Shown: positions 34,001 through 43,904 of the stretch, one piece after another
Layout of the letters: the number at the start of each line of letters is the position of its first letter
Position numbering within the stretch: position 1 is the first letter of the stretch
Assembly (NCBI RefSeq): GCF_001039355.2
Contig: NW_019775451.1
Coordinates: 74,781 to 120,959 of the forward strand
Length of the DNA stretch: 46,179 nt
Direction: 5' to 3'
Origin: Lingula anatina
Taxonomy: Eukaryota > Brachiopoda > Lingulata > Lingulida > Lingulidae
Position numbers and translations under genes: made by a program
Notes under the pieces: model-generated
Databases searched by the model: none
Seen by the model: the letters and a program-made list of their open reading frames with translations, nothing else
Told to the model about the DNA's origin: nothing

Positions 34001-36661
34001 AGCAGAACCCGAGGTAACCTTAAACAGTCGTTTTAACACAGCGTGCTGCGCGCGGGGTCAGCAATGCTAATGGCATTTTAATCGCCTGTACAGTATTTAA
34101 TGTATCTTGTTTATTTCCCCTTAATGTGACGTGTTTATTGGCCATTCCAAGTCCTGACGCAGGTCAGAGACCTTAATAATTGACCGGTGAAAATCTCTGC
34201 TCGGGTTTTCATCGCAATGGGGGTTCAGGGGGTGGGGCTGGGGTTATAGTAAACCACGTGCCCCATTCCCACCCCTTTTAGCCACTTTTTCTCCAATAAA
34301 AAGTAAAAAATAAGCAAAATGAGACAAAGCCAAGCAAAATCACATCACTGTAACTTTACGTATTATGTTATATTGTTCCTGTCTTCTGTTATTTATTTTC
34401 TAAAGCTTGTCCACCCCCTAATCCCCCTCAACCTCCTCCTTAACAAAATCCTGGATCGGCAAGAGCTTCTCATCTCAGAAGAATGTCTTTACGAAGAAAT
34501 CGATGTATACACAAATTATTATACACTAAATGCGCATTAGGTACAGGGTATGATAACCACACCGTGTAACTTTTCTCGTCTAAGGACATTAAAAAACAAC
34601 AGTAACACCAGTAAGGGCGCAGATTTCAAAATATGCGTTGGTCACAACTTGTAAATTAAACGTGTTAATTTCTTACAGCCAGGGATAGAACCCCCGGGGT
34701 GGATCCAGCGAAATTTTTGACAGTCTTTTAAATTATCTTTGTTGATTCATCCTCCATTTTGACCATCTTCCGACAGAAAAAAAATTAGATACCCGTAAAT
34801 GTAAACTTCAAAAAATTTTGACCGTCTTCTGGAAGACCCAGAAGACGGCTTCCGTCCACCCCTGGACCCACTTAGAATAAGTTGGTTGATTAAACCTCTG
34901 TCACATCGGATTTTCGACCGCTTGGAGAAACAAATTTCGGCCCGCTCTCCTGATTCTTTCGTCTACCATTGTGAGAGAGGGCCAAGCCGTCTCAAGCCTG
35001 GTGTAACAGGGGCTTTAGCCAACTTTAGCTCACTTTAGCCGACTTAACAAATACAAAGCCTCTGTCACATGTTCAACAATTGGGAAGCCTTTCCACCCAT
35101 ATCATATACAAACAAATCATTTTAGACGCATAAGCATTACTGCAAGTAAAGCATAACTTTTTAATGCCTACATCCCGTTTCAGGAAGGAGAGATCTACCG
35201 TTAGATTGCGCTGAATTTTATTTTCAAAACGCACATATTTATGAAGATCACAAGGTTATTTCGTAGACGCCCATTGCATTTATAGGGAAATCACAATGGA
35301 AGAAAAGGGTACATTTTACGGTTGAACGTGATGGCATTTTTTCAAAGAAAACTTGGATCAGATACACAATACGTAACATGAAGTACATTTTAAGACAACA
35401 ATGGAATTTTGTAATACCCTGCTGCTTGGCTGTTGTAATAGCAAATAATAATGGCAAATTAAAGAGTCGATTTCGACAAAAGTCCTGATGGTATCTCACT
35501 TGAAGAAAACCTCTGTGCGTGAACAAATCATACGGTTCAGACATCGTATAAGCGCATGCCAAGGGGAATTTAGATGCCAGTACATATTTCATATTATCTG
35601 AGCGAATGGATAAAAGTGCACTTTTATCATAAAAAACATAATGTTCCCGTTTTAAATAGATCCTTATGTCCATTGACATAGGGTTATTAGATTGTGCGGT
35701 TTTTGAGGATCATATTGGCACCCGTCAAAACCCCCGTTGAGAAAGAAGCGCTGATGAGATCAAAGATCAAATACCAAATAATGACAGCGAGCCGATTTTA
35801 GCAAGCAGCATGATAGCGTTTCAACAGCGCTGGGTCTTTAGCTAGAAAAATCACGTTTCCTCTTAGATTAGATGTCATGTGATTCCTGATAATAATTGCA
35901 ACTTTTTGAGACGTTGATGGTGTTTGATAGACAAGTTGCTGCAGAATTAATTGGACCCCTTCTGCGTATCATTTAGTGCATGCTGAGAAAGGACTTGCAG
36001 ATTATTAGCCGTGTCTTTGTTGCCCTTGGCAACAGCCCTCGAGGCCTCGTGTCGCGCGCAGGTATGACATTTGTCAGTATCGCATCTTCCCGCCACAATG
36101 GATTTAGCCAGGAGGATAATCCGGCATTGGGGGGTAGGATGCGCTAAAACCGCGCAACGACACGAGCCGTTCAGAAAAGTTTAATTTCAGTCTTATTGGA
36201 TTAAATATTTTAAATTCCTGAGCTCTATTTTTCAAACACCTCGTCTAACTTCATCTGATACTGCGAGGATTTGGTTAAGGTGAAACATGTCGGAGAAATA
36301 AGAGTAGGAAGGTGAAAGAGTAAAATATGTTGTGTTTAGAACCCTGAAGGGAAGATTCGCGCTGAAATAAAGGGTAACCGCATCTGTGAGTGTTTGGCGA
36401 GTGGATACGGTTTCAAGGTACATCTCTTCACGCTCGGGCCCTTGGTTGTGACCTCGTGTTCGGGATTCCATCTCACGTTTAATACCTGCCAAGCTTGTTA
36501 CATTAAGTGGCAAGCTGTCATTTTTTATCCGTAAGAGTTGTTTTCTCTTAGTAAACAACTATTCGAGGCTTCTGGTCAAATACTTTATGCATTCTCTCTC
36601 TCTCTCTCTGTCCCTCTCTATCTGTGTGCGTGTGTGTTAGTCTGTAAATGCACGTGAATGT

Positions 36662-36718
<57 letters not shown>

Positions 36719-37558
36719 GATAAAGTTTATTGTCACATTTCTTCAGTTCTCTGTACAATTTTGCACAACAACCTCGTTGAACTTCGTCCCATTGGGGGGT
36801 TTGATCGTATTTGCATATAAGAAATGACGACTGTCGCAGTGTATTATTGTCAACACGACTACTTGAATTACATCATGTATGAGAAGAAAAAATACAACAA
36901 CCTTCACACGGTAAAGTTACAAATTTTTCTTAAACGACACACACGGCACGCGCTTACACAAACCACGCTTTGTTCCTGTCTGAAATTGCCTACTAATGAC
37001 AATACTCCGGCAAATATTTGTAAACCATTAAGAAATATTTGGCAAGTTTTCTTTTTCTTTTCATTAAAAGCTGATCACGAAGAACACGCAATCTTGACTG
37101 GCATTACGTCACTTATGATATATTTGTACGTTTTCTTTTTTAGTTAATTTTTACCATAAATAAGCCACCACACTGCGCGTGGAATACTTTACGACTCTCT
37201 TCTCTGAAAGAACTACTGTTTGGTAAAACTAGTTTCTTTCTCCATAGAATTTATCATAAATAACGCAGCATTCGTGGAGCGGTTGAAATTATTAATGTTT
37301 TCATTCAACAAGAAGAAAGACAAGGGTTTGAGATTTGACTGAATGCTCCACCTAAAATATTTTTACTTAGTGGGTATAACGAAAACCTTTCACGACTAGT
37401 GCTGTAAAAAGACAGGGTGGGCTATAAGTCAGTCCAAGGTCGCTGATTTTCTGAGTCTGTGACAACTAACTAGCTACTGTGTTCGCACAAAATTGGTCAC
37501 CTTGTCATTTTAAACTACTATTTCTGGATCGTTTGCGCGCATGTGTTTGAGTGTGTGA

Positions 37559-37624
<66 letters not shown>

Positions 37625-40600
37625 CAGAACACGTGTTAGGAATACTAGGGTGATTTCCCTGAATTTATGCTGTTGTTTGAATATGCTTAAAAGTAGTAGA
37701 ATGTATGAAGTGTAACGCTTGCGTACATATTCCTGTAAAAAAAAAACACTTACCCTTTATAGTCTTTCTCACGTCTGAGTGAAAGTTAGCAGTCATTTTA
37801 TCGGGTTATCACACTGGCCTGCGTATAATATTAGCGGATGTGTACTAATTATTATTATTTTTTTTGTCATATTTTGTTTTATTTTCAGTTGGAGTTGATT
37901 TCGTGTCGCAGACGGAGACCGTAGCCCTTGGAGATACCGCTGTCCTCCACTGTAGCTTTCCAGGCGTCCACAGAATGTACAAAAACGGGCAGGTGAGGGT
38001 TCAGAAGGAAAAACTTTGCGTCCAGTCCAGACCTTTTTTTGCATTGGAAATTTTACAAAGATGAGGAATTGAACATCGGATCGTTGGCAGACTCTGTAAT
38101 CTAACAACTCGATTGTGCGAGTTGAACCGATTTCGGTTATGATCGAGTGCTAGTCTGAACGCGCCTTTTCCGGCATGCGCACATGGATGGACACGCAGAT
38201 TTCTAGATTTACGCTTGCACGTGAAGAATTTAACCCAGATGCGCTTGTGTATGTGAACATATACAGGCTTACGCACGTTCAGAAACGCTGACACGCACGT
38301 GAATTCCCATCTCACTTATTTTCTTTAAAAATCCTTGGTCCGATGAGTTTTAATTAAAATTCGCTTCTGATTTTTTTATTCTTGCTTTGGGCACATAAGT
38401 TTACAGACAATTATTGACGCAAGCGAGACTTCAAATGACAATTTTCTTTTCAAAATATAATTTACCTAAATCAACGACTTTAGTTTTCGGAACATATTGT
38501 TAAAAATGTTACGTTTCATTATACCTCAATGTCAACGCACTTATCTTCTTTCTCAATATGTGTGCTTTTTTGTTGTCAAAACAGACCAGGTTATTTTCGA
38601 TTCCCGAAAAATGGTTTTAAAACATCCCATAATTAACTTTCTAAAGTAAGTTTATTTTGGTAAACAACGCCAAGGAGGGATTGGTAAAGCTAAATATTAG
38701 TTTAATTACCTAAGTTTATTTAACGCATTTGTAACCGCAAGGAACGCGTGTCCGTTCTCTAGGTTTCCCTACTTGTAGCATGGGCTTTAAGTGAAACAAC
38801 ACGTACTTCAACCTATTAACATGTTATCGTTTGTGATATTGAATTTCACGCTCAAACTTGAGGTGTTTTGACAAATGTGTTTGTGGAAGACACAGCCGGG
38901 TTACATGTACCTTTAGATTGACTATAGGTACAATGCCACCTTAAAAATTTCTATTTATTGATTTATCTATTTATTTATTTAAATCAAAAGGATATTTTCA
39001 TCCTCACCAGTATTATTAATTTTATCATTAGCATTATCATTATCACTGTTATCATTATTACTGATATCATTATTGTAAATAAACATGAAAATGAGATTTT
39101 CTTTTAACCACCTCCAGTAGTTTTTTTCAGTGTCAACAAACAACAACAACAACTGCTAATCAAAAACTAACAACAAACACTGTACGTCTGTGTTGATCTA
39201 TAAACATCCGATACCACAAAGGTTACCTCGTGTACCGTACCTTCAACCTTAAGGACATTACGAAAGGAAGAAAACTAAGTTCCGACGTGAGGTCATTGAC
39301 TTTTATCAGAACATTGGAGATTGTCAGTTTTGAAATGATGCCGTGGCTTTGCCTCATTAACTTCATTCTCATTATAATTTCTGACATTACAATCAAAAGA
39401 AATACAATCGGCTCGAGGTACATGCGATAAGAAAAGGGGAATTGTTCAGGACGTCCATGTAATTTGTTAAGGGAGTACTTCATTTCCTTTTGAGTAAATG
39501 TTATGTCAAGTTTCTTTCAAGTTTTTCAAACCAATTTATTACCCATGCAGTAAACTTTGTAAAGCATGACATTTCTCCCCAATAGGTGATGTAGCAATTT
39601 GAGCCATTTCATTATAGCCTCATAAATCAATACCGTGATTTTGATTAATTTGTAAGTTTAATCCCTTCCAAAAAATCCATCTGTTAACTTGTTCGTTCCT
39701 AACTCTCTTACTCCATTAAACCATGGGTCTTACGATTTCTTAACTGGTACAGGTACATATTCATCTATATCTTTCTACTTTCAGGTGGACTGGGTACGAG
39801 AGCCACGAAGTGCTGGGGATCCCGCCAGTCTTATCGCGCGAGGCAGCAGCGTCTTGGCTTTCGACAAACGCTACAAGGTCTTAACCCTGCCACACTCGGC
39901 GTTTTCCATCTTGATCATCAAGAAGGTTAACCAAAAGGACGTCGCCAAGTATCGCTGTAGCCTAAGCCAGAGAAGACTGAAGCATCGGTACATCTTTCTT
40001 AACGTCACAGGTAACGGGAAGCAATTCTTGAAGCGTCATGGGTTATTGTGTAGTTTTCGTGTGACGTCATAATTAATGGGTTACAAATGTGTCGTCACTG
40101 TTTTGCCGCTGTTACGTCACTGTTTCTGTATTCGAAATGTCATGTGTCAGGTCAATTACAGCAAAATCCAAATGTGTCACTTAAAATTAACACTAGGTTG
40201 AATGAGATTTACGACATCAGGTAAATTTGAGCTTTCGATTCGTTGGAGAACTTTCAACTTATCATTTTTCATATCAACAACGCAGCAACACAGATCCAGG
40301 TCGATCGCAGTCCCGCAGAAAACAAGGTCAACGCGGGGTCAAACCTGACGATGTACTGTCGTGCCACCGGGTACCCGCGCCCCCTGGTGTACTGGACTGG
40401 TAGACTGAAGGACGGCACGCCTTACAAGTTCTCTGATGGGAGACAGGAGAAGTTTGTGAGTGATTTATTACACGATGTAAAGGGTTTTCTTCACAATGGC
40501 GGATCCAGGATTTTTATTTTGTTGAGGGTGTGTGTTGACAGGGTGGGTCCGAACGTGGGGAGCAAAGTATATAACTTTATTCGTAGACGAGGAAAATTTT

Positions 40601-43110
40601 AATGTATCTAGCGCACAGGGTTGAGAATTCCTTGTCCTTTAAATTGTCTTGTTTGCCTTATGGGTTTTTTTGGGTGGTGGAAATGGGTTTGGGGGGGGGG
40701 GGGAGAGAAGGAGAAGTCGAGAAGGAGGGCAGGACACCCATTGTGCCCCCTGGATCTACCATTGTTTTAATTTCATGTTCACTTCAATATTGTCCAAATT
40801 GATGTCATTGATGCCAGAATTAAAACAACAATGAGAAAATTCAATAACCTGTTTATATATTTACTAGCATTTCGATTAAACTACGACAAACAGTGTTCAG
40901 TCAATTTGTTTTGGATTCTTAATAATTGCCACAGAGGTTGAACAACAGTGAAATTTGGAATAGAACGGGAATACGTGTGTTTGAATGGTACAGTTCTCTC
41001 CTTGCCTCTCTCGCTCTCCCGTTTCAATGGTATTTGGCAACATTGTACACGTGCGCATAGTTCCCCAATTTTTCACGGATGCACGACTTTTATTACTTGT
41101 TTGGTTGATAAACTAAAACACTGGTATGTCCAAACAAGCGGCAAATTCCCGATCGCGTATGCCAACATTTTCCACGCGGTTACACACCAATTCTCTAATG
41201 AGGAAACTCGCTTTAAGACAAGAGGAATTCTCGAAACTCTGTAAGCATTTAAGAAAAACCTGACAGAAAAAAAAGTAAACATCTCTTCTATGTATTTGAT
41301 GAATGAGAACCAGAAGTCGCCAATGTTCAGTTTCAGAAACATTCTGGAACCTCCAAAAATTCAAGTGTGAAAGTAAAAAAGCAAATGTTACTTGTTGTGA
41401 TGTATGAGAAACCGAGCTAATTAAGACAAAAGGTGGACTGCGTTTTTCCCTGACGAATGTTCATTCCAAAGTATAGCCACGTGTACTTTGCCAAAGATCC
41501 ACTGGAATTAGATTATGTTCTTTGCATTTGAAGGAGGGCTTCGTTAGGCTGAAAATGACGTCTGTAACCTGAAGTTCGAGAACGATATGTCTTCAAAATC
41601 AAATAAAGTAAACAGTAAAAAAATGACAACGACAGCAAATATTAGATAGATGAATTAGATTAATAATCAACTAAATTTAATTATATGATCAAATTATCAA
41701 CATAATTAATACAACAAACAACACAGCTCACTAAAAAGAAACACATAATGAAAACTGCAACACCGCAAAAGAAGCAAAATGTACCAATGCAGTACAAGCA
41801 GAAAGTTATTAGAAACACTGGAAGCACGTTTTATCCTTGTGATACAGCTTTTGCCTTAAATCAAAAACAAGTGGCAAATCTTTTCCTTCAATGCAGTTTC
41901 AAAAGTCTGTGATCTTTCAGGTTTAGTCAAAAGGAAAACATTTGTTTTTTCCGCGTAGGGACTGATTAGAATTCGCGAAGTACATGTCCTTATTACAGTA
42001 TGTAAAGAATTCCTTAGATTTTTGTTGTGCGCTGCATTTCAGAACATTTGGCCTGATCTAACAGAAAATTTTTGATTGGAGGCCTGTACGAATATAGGGA
42101 CAACATAGGATTTCTTTTTCTAGAAAAATAGTTATCACACACCAATAGTTGCGACTGACTTAACGAGAGAGAAAGAGGAGAGAGAGGTGTGGGTGGGGGA
42201 GGGAGAGATGCAATGAATAGGGCAAGCAGTCAAAGTTAAGTAGAAACAAGCCTTAGTGACAGAACCAGCCACTGAAGACTAGCATGATAATCGATGTAAA
42301 CTCTAAATAAATAAGAGGGTACAGGTTATAGATAATCGTATGTAGACACTCTTCTCTATCTCTTTACCAACCGTTTATTGCATTCCTTAGACAGCCTTGT
42401 TTGTTTCATCTTACGCAAGAATTGCTAGAGTATTGAAACTCCATTATACGGGAGAGTAACTCTCAGCCGGATTGCGTTACAACAATCAAATAAGGAAAAT
42501 GCGGAATTTAACCAGGGGAAACTATACCGAAATCGTTGTAGCTAAAAATGAGTTCCCTTTTTCTGTTTTACAATGTATATTTTGAATTGTACAGAGGAAC
42601 AGTGACCTACAGGTATCAAGGACATTGACACGTCAAGGTCACTGACCTACCGAGGTCAATGACCCGTTAAGGTCACTGACCTACCAAGGTCATTGAGGGG
42701 AGTGATCACTGGTTACCACATGCTCAGTGAAACGTGACTTCCACCGTGTCGCCGCGTTCTGACGTTGTTGCATTGCGGTAATGGGATGTTTATTTAGGTG
42801 ATTATTTATCAGCCCTTTTTGTGACGGAGAAAGTCAACGGATGTTGTCTGGGAGCTAGGAGAGCAAAGTGAACATTATCCAGAAGAAAGGTCATTCCAGT
42901 TCTGGTCCGAAGGCATCCTAAGAAATTTTTATGACATTTATTTCATTTCATTCTTCCCGTATTTTTGAATAATTATTTTCCTATTGTGTTCAGGGAGATA
43001 CACTCACGCTGGAAAACCTCAACCCGCGAGATACGGGCACTTTCACGTGTCACGTGGAAAACTTTGTGGAACCAATCGAACGCAAGCATTTTACAGTCAC
43101 GGTCAGAGGT

Positions 43111-43148
<38 letters not shown>

Positions 43149-43374
43149 CGTGCGTGCGTGTATGACCGATTTCATATTATCATTATTATTATCAAAATGC
43201 AAATGGTTTTGTATTTTGTAGCGTAAATAGCTGACAAATGCGATATAGTATCGTTTAGAGCTCAGTAAATTTTCAAAAGTGTGGCATTAGAAATTTATGA
43301 GTAATTACCGTAAATAACTCAGTGTTTTGGTATTGTTTATTTATTTATTTATTTATTCTTTATTTATTTATTCT

Positions 43375-43405
<31 letters not shown>

Positions 43406-43602
43406 TTCCAGATCTCCCCTGGTATTTGCACAGTTACCTCCAGGGTTTTAACATCCGGCATTTCCTCAGCTCCTGGACGCCCAAGCCCGGGTTCGGAGAG
43501 GCGGTCATGTTACGCTGTGAGACGGCGGGTATCCCCAAGCCAAAGCTTACCTGGTATAAGGACGGGAAACCCGTCAGGGAGACATATGAACTTTCCATAT
43601 TT
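22301..43602 (+). CDS. Multi-Ig-domain secreted/membrane protein, IgLON/lachesin-like, 3'-partial
   Basis: Six exons (22301-22496, 37889-37992, 39785-40010, 40286-40455, 42994-43108, 43412-43602) join in frame into 334 codons. A signal peptide (about residues 1-23) is followed by about 43 non-Ig residues, a V-set-like domain, an I-set-like domain, and the first half of a third. Each domain has the B-strand Cys. Domain 1 has VDWVRE and DVAKYRC, and domain 2 has WTG and DTGTFTC. Two N-glycosylation sequons are seen (NVT, NLT). Intron phases are 1,0,1,0,1, with phase 0 after exon 6. The V-I-I order and the VDWVRE signature resemble lachesin/IgLON adhesion proteins, which have three Ig domains and a GPI anchor. 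The family call is tentative because the end of the gene lies beyond the window. Likely role: cell-surface adhesion or recognition. Confidence 0.85.
22510..22553. repeat. (CT)n microsatellite next to the exon 1 donor
   Basis: Dinucleotide tract of 44 bases beginning 14 bases after the exon 1 boundary. Confidence 0.97.
25405..25675. mobile_element. Foldback elements, family A copy 3 joined to a family B end
   Basis: TAGATCGATCCAACCCCG followed by GGACTCTCGCTGAATGCAAT (25437-25456) matches the arms of the elements near 7.4 and 9.2 kb. Inside, TTAAAAGCAATGCGGCCTAA (about 25468-25487) is the near-exact reverse complement of about 25584-25604. The right end, reverse complemented, reads AGGTCGCATTCAGAACAGAT, matching the arm of the family B element at 16580. 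The structure looks nested or mosaic. Confidence 0.55.
27421..27961. repeat. 27-bp direct repeat pair, 514 bp apart
   Basis: GGGGTATTCGATGATTTGGT plus GACATAT is exactly repeated at 27421-27447 and 27935-27961. Both copies happen to read GVFDDLVTY in one frame. Flanks do not match beyond this. Confidence 0.9.
27453..27485. repeat. Poly-G tract
   Basis: Two long G runs separated by AGT, within intron 1. Possible G-quadruplex former and a likely site of sequencing error. Confidence 0.9.
28340..28606. repeat. Pyrimidine minisatellite (about 40-bp unit)
   Basis: About six units of the form CCAT(CT)n CCATCCATCCCCCCTCCCT with variable (CT)n length. One strand is almost pure pyrimidine for 270 bases. 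Reading frames up to 158 codons across it are low-complexity artefacts. Confidence 0.93.
29472..29543. repeat. Compound (GT)n(GA)n microsatellite
   Basis: (GT)n of about 43 bases passes directly into (GA)n of about 29 bases. Confidence 0.97.
30956..31390. repeat. (GA)n microsatellite with an assembly gap
   Basis: (GA)n flanks both sides of a 302-base run of N (31041-31342), so the gap most likely contains more of the same tract. Any reading frame through the Ns is meaningless. Confidence 0.95.
33392..33773. repeat. Direct duplication around a single N
   Basis: 33392-33586 and 33590-33773 are the same sequence, with an offset of 198 bases, differing in poly-A length at the end (23 versus 12 A). 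The single N at 33589 separates them. This is best explained as an unmerged contig overlap. Confidence 0.85.
34891..35017. mobile_element. Short MITE-like element
   Basis: The left end TAAACCTCTGTCACATCGGA matches the reverse complement of the right end, TAAAGCCCCTGTTACACCAG, over about 32 bases with several mismatches. A further copy of the end motif (AAGCCTCTGTCACATG) lies just downstream at about 35056. Element length is 127 bases. Confidence 0.5.
36660..36714. repeat. Compound (GT)n(GA)n microsatellite
   Basis: (GT)n to 36686, then (GA)n to 36714. Confidence 0.97.
37562..37623. repeat. Compound (GT)n(GA)n microsatellite
   Basis: (GT)n to 37600, then (GA)n, with the same order and junction as at 29472 and 36660. 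Confidence 0.97.
37889..37992 (+). CDS. Ig gene exon 2: first half of Ig domain 1
   Basis: After a long T-rich tract and TTTTCAG, the exon reads (F)GVDFVSQTETVALGDTAVL, then HCSFPGVHRMYKNGQ. HC is the B-strand cysteine. The GTGAGG donor falls in phase 0. Confidence 0.85.
39785..40010 (+). CDS. Ig gene exon 3: second half of Ig domain 1
   Basis: Starts VDWVREPRSAGD after TTTCAG, giving the core Trp of strand C. It runs to FSILIIKKVNQKDVAKYRCS, the E- and F-strands with the second Cys in the DxAxYxC motif, and ends LNVT, an N-glycosylation sequon. The donor is ACAG|GTAACG, phase 1. The long C' to E region favours a V-set fold. Confidence 0.87.
40286..40455 (+). CDS. Ig gene exon 4: first half of Ig domain 2
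   Basis: Reads ATQIQVDRSPAENKVNAGSN, then LTMYCRATGYPRPLVYWTG and on to SDGRQEKF. YC is the B-strand cysteine, YPRP and W mark the B-C turn and C strand of an I-set domain, and NLT is a sequon. The acceptor is CGCAG, and the donor is TTT|GTGAGT, phase 0. Confidence 0.87.
40494..40764. mobile_element. MITE-like element with GGATCCAGG termini
   Basis: The left end CAATGGCGGATCCAGG matches the reverse complement of the right end, CAATGGTAGATCCAGG, with two mismatches. The ends resemble the CAGGGGCGGACCCAGG end of the element at 1923. It starts 39 bases after the exon 4 donor. No target duplication was confirmed. Confidence 0.6.
42618..42702. promoter_or_regulatory. Five-unit 17-bp array with three perfect IR-1 nuclear receptor palindromes
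   Basis: Units at 42618, 42635, 42652, 42669 and 42686. The three central units contain AGGTCACTGACCT (42636), AGGTCAATGACCC (42653) and AGGTCACTGACCT (42670). All three fit RGKTCANTGAMCY, the published consensus for ecdysone-receptor IR-1 elements, also used by FXR-type receptors. The outer units keep one recognisable half-site. Regulatory function is inferred. Confidence 0.6.
42994..43108 (+). CDS. Ig gene exon 5: second half of Ig domain 2
   Basis: Reads GDTLTLENLNPRDTGTFTCH, then VENFVEPIERKHFTVTVR. RDTGTFTC is the F-strand signature with the second Cys. The acceptor is TTGTGTTCAG. The donor AGAG|GTAGGG is phase 1 and runs straight into a (GT)n tract. Confidence 0.87.
43114..43160. repeat. 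(GT)n microsatellite at the exon 5 donor
   Basis: (GT)n then (GTGC)n, starting five bases after the exon-intron boundary. Confidence 0.97.
43336..43407. repeat. (TTTA)n microsatellite forming the exon 6 acceptor tract
   Basis: Tetranucleotide tract with a few TTC interruptions, ending at ATTCCAG just before exon 6. Confidence 0.97.
43412..43602 (+). CDS. Ig gene exon 6: first half of Ig domain 3
   Basis: Reads DLPWYLHSYLQGFNIRHFLS, then SWTPKPGFGEAVMLRCETAG, IPKPKLTWYKDGKPVRETYE and LSIF. RCETAGIPKPKLTWYKDG has the B-strand Cys and C-strand Trp of an I-set domain. The donor TTT|GTAAGT is phase 0. By analogy with domain 2, the missing half should begin with a strand-E motif and carry DxGxYxC. 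It was not found before the window ends. Confidence 0.87.
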
Positions 43603-43864
43603 GTAAGTAGAATTTGTCTGTCTGTCTGTCCGTCCGTCTGTATGTGTCCATCACTCCCCCTGCCCTCTCCCCCTCTCTCCCTCCCCCCCTCCCCCTCCCT
43701 CTCTCTCTCTTCATTTGTCTCCCTATAAGTCGGTCCATTGCACCAAAAGTTAATAAAGATTATAGTATCCTCTACAAACCAAAATATCTAATCTGAGGGT
43801 GTTATGGTATACATATTGAAAGAGAGGGGGGAGCTCAACACACACACACACACACACGCACACA

Positions 43865-43904
<40 letters not shown>

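Larger units (their letters stand above)
22497..37888 (+). other. Ig gene intron 1 (15.4 kb)
   Basis: GTGAGT donor and ATTTTGTTTTATTTTCAG acceptor. It contains a foldback element near 25.4 kb, the 27-bp direct repeat, G-runs at 27455-27483, the pyrimidine minisatellite at 28340-28606, several compound microsatellites, the 302-N gap and the false duplication at 33392. Frames up to 143 codons (for example 35248-35679 on the minus strand) show no domain. No additional exon is needed, because the phases of exons 1 and 2 match directly. Confidence 0.7.
40456..42993 (+). other. Ig gene intron 4 (2.5 kb)
   Basis: Contains a small transposon-like element shortly after the donor (40494-40764) and the 17-bp nuclear-receptor-type palindrome array (42618-42702), which ends about 290 bases before exon 5. 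The remainder is AT-rich and featureless. Confidence 0.75.

Noticed and set aside
35248-35679. 143-codon minus-strand open frame, the longest not built of simple repeats outside the P450
   Set aside because: No recognisable domain, signal peptide, splice context or promoter. It lies inside a large intron of AT-rich DNA where a frame of this length can arise by chance.
36232-36558. 108-codon minus-strand frame
   Set aside because: No domain or splice context; intronic position and ordinary composition suggest chance.
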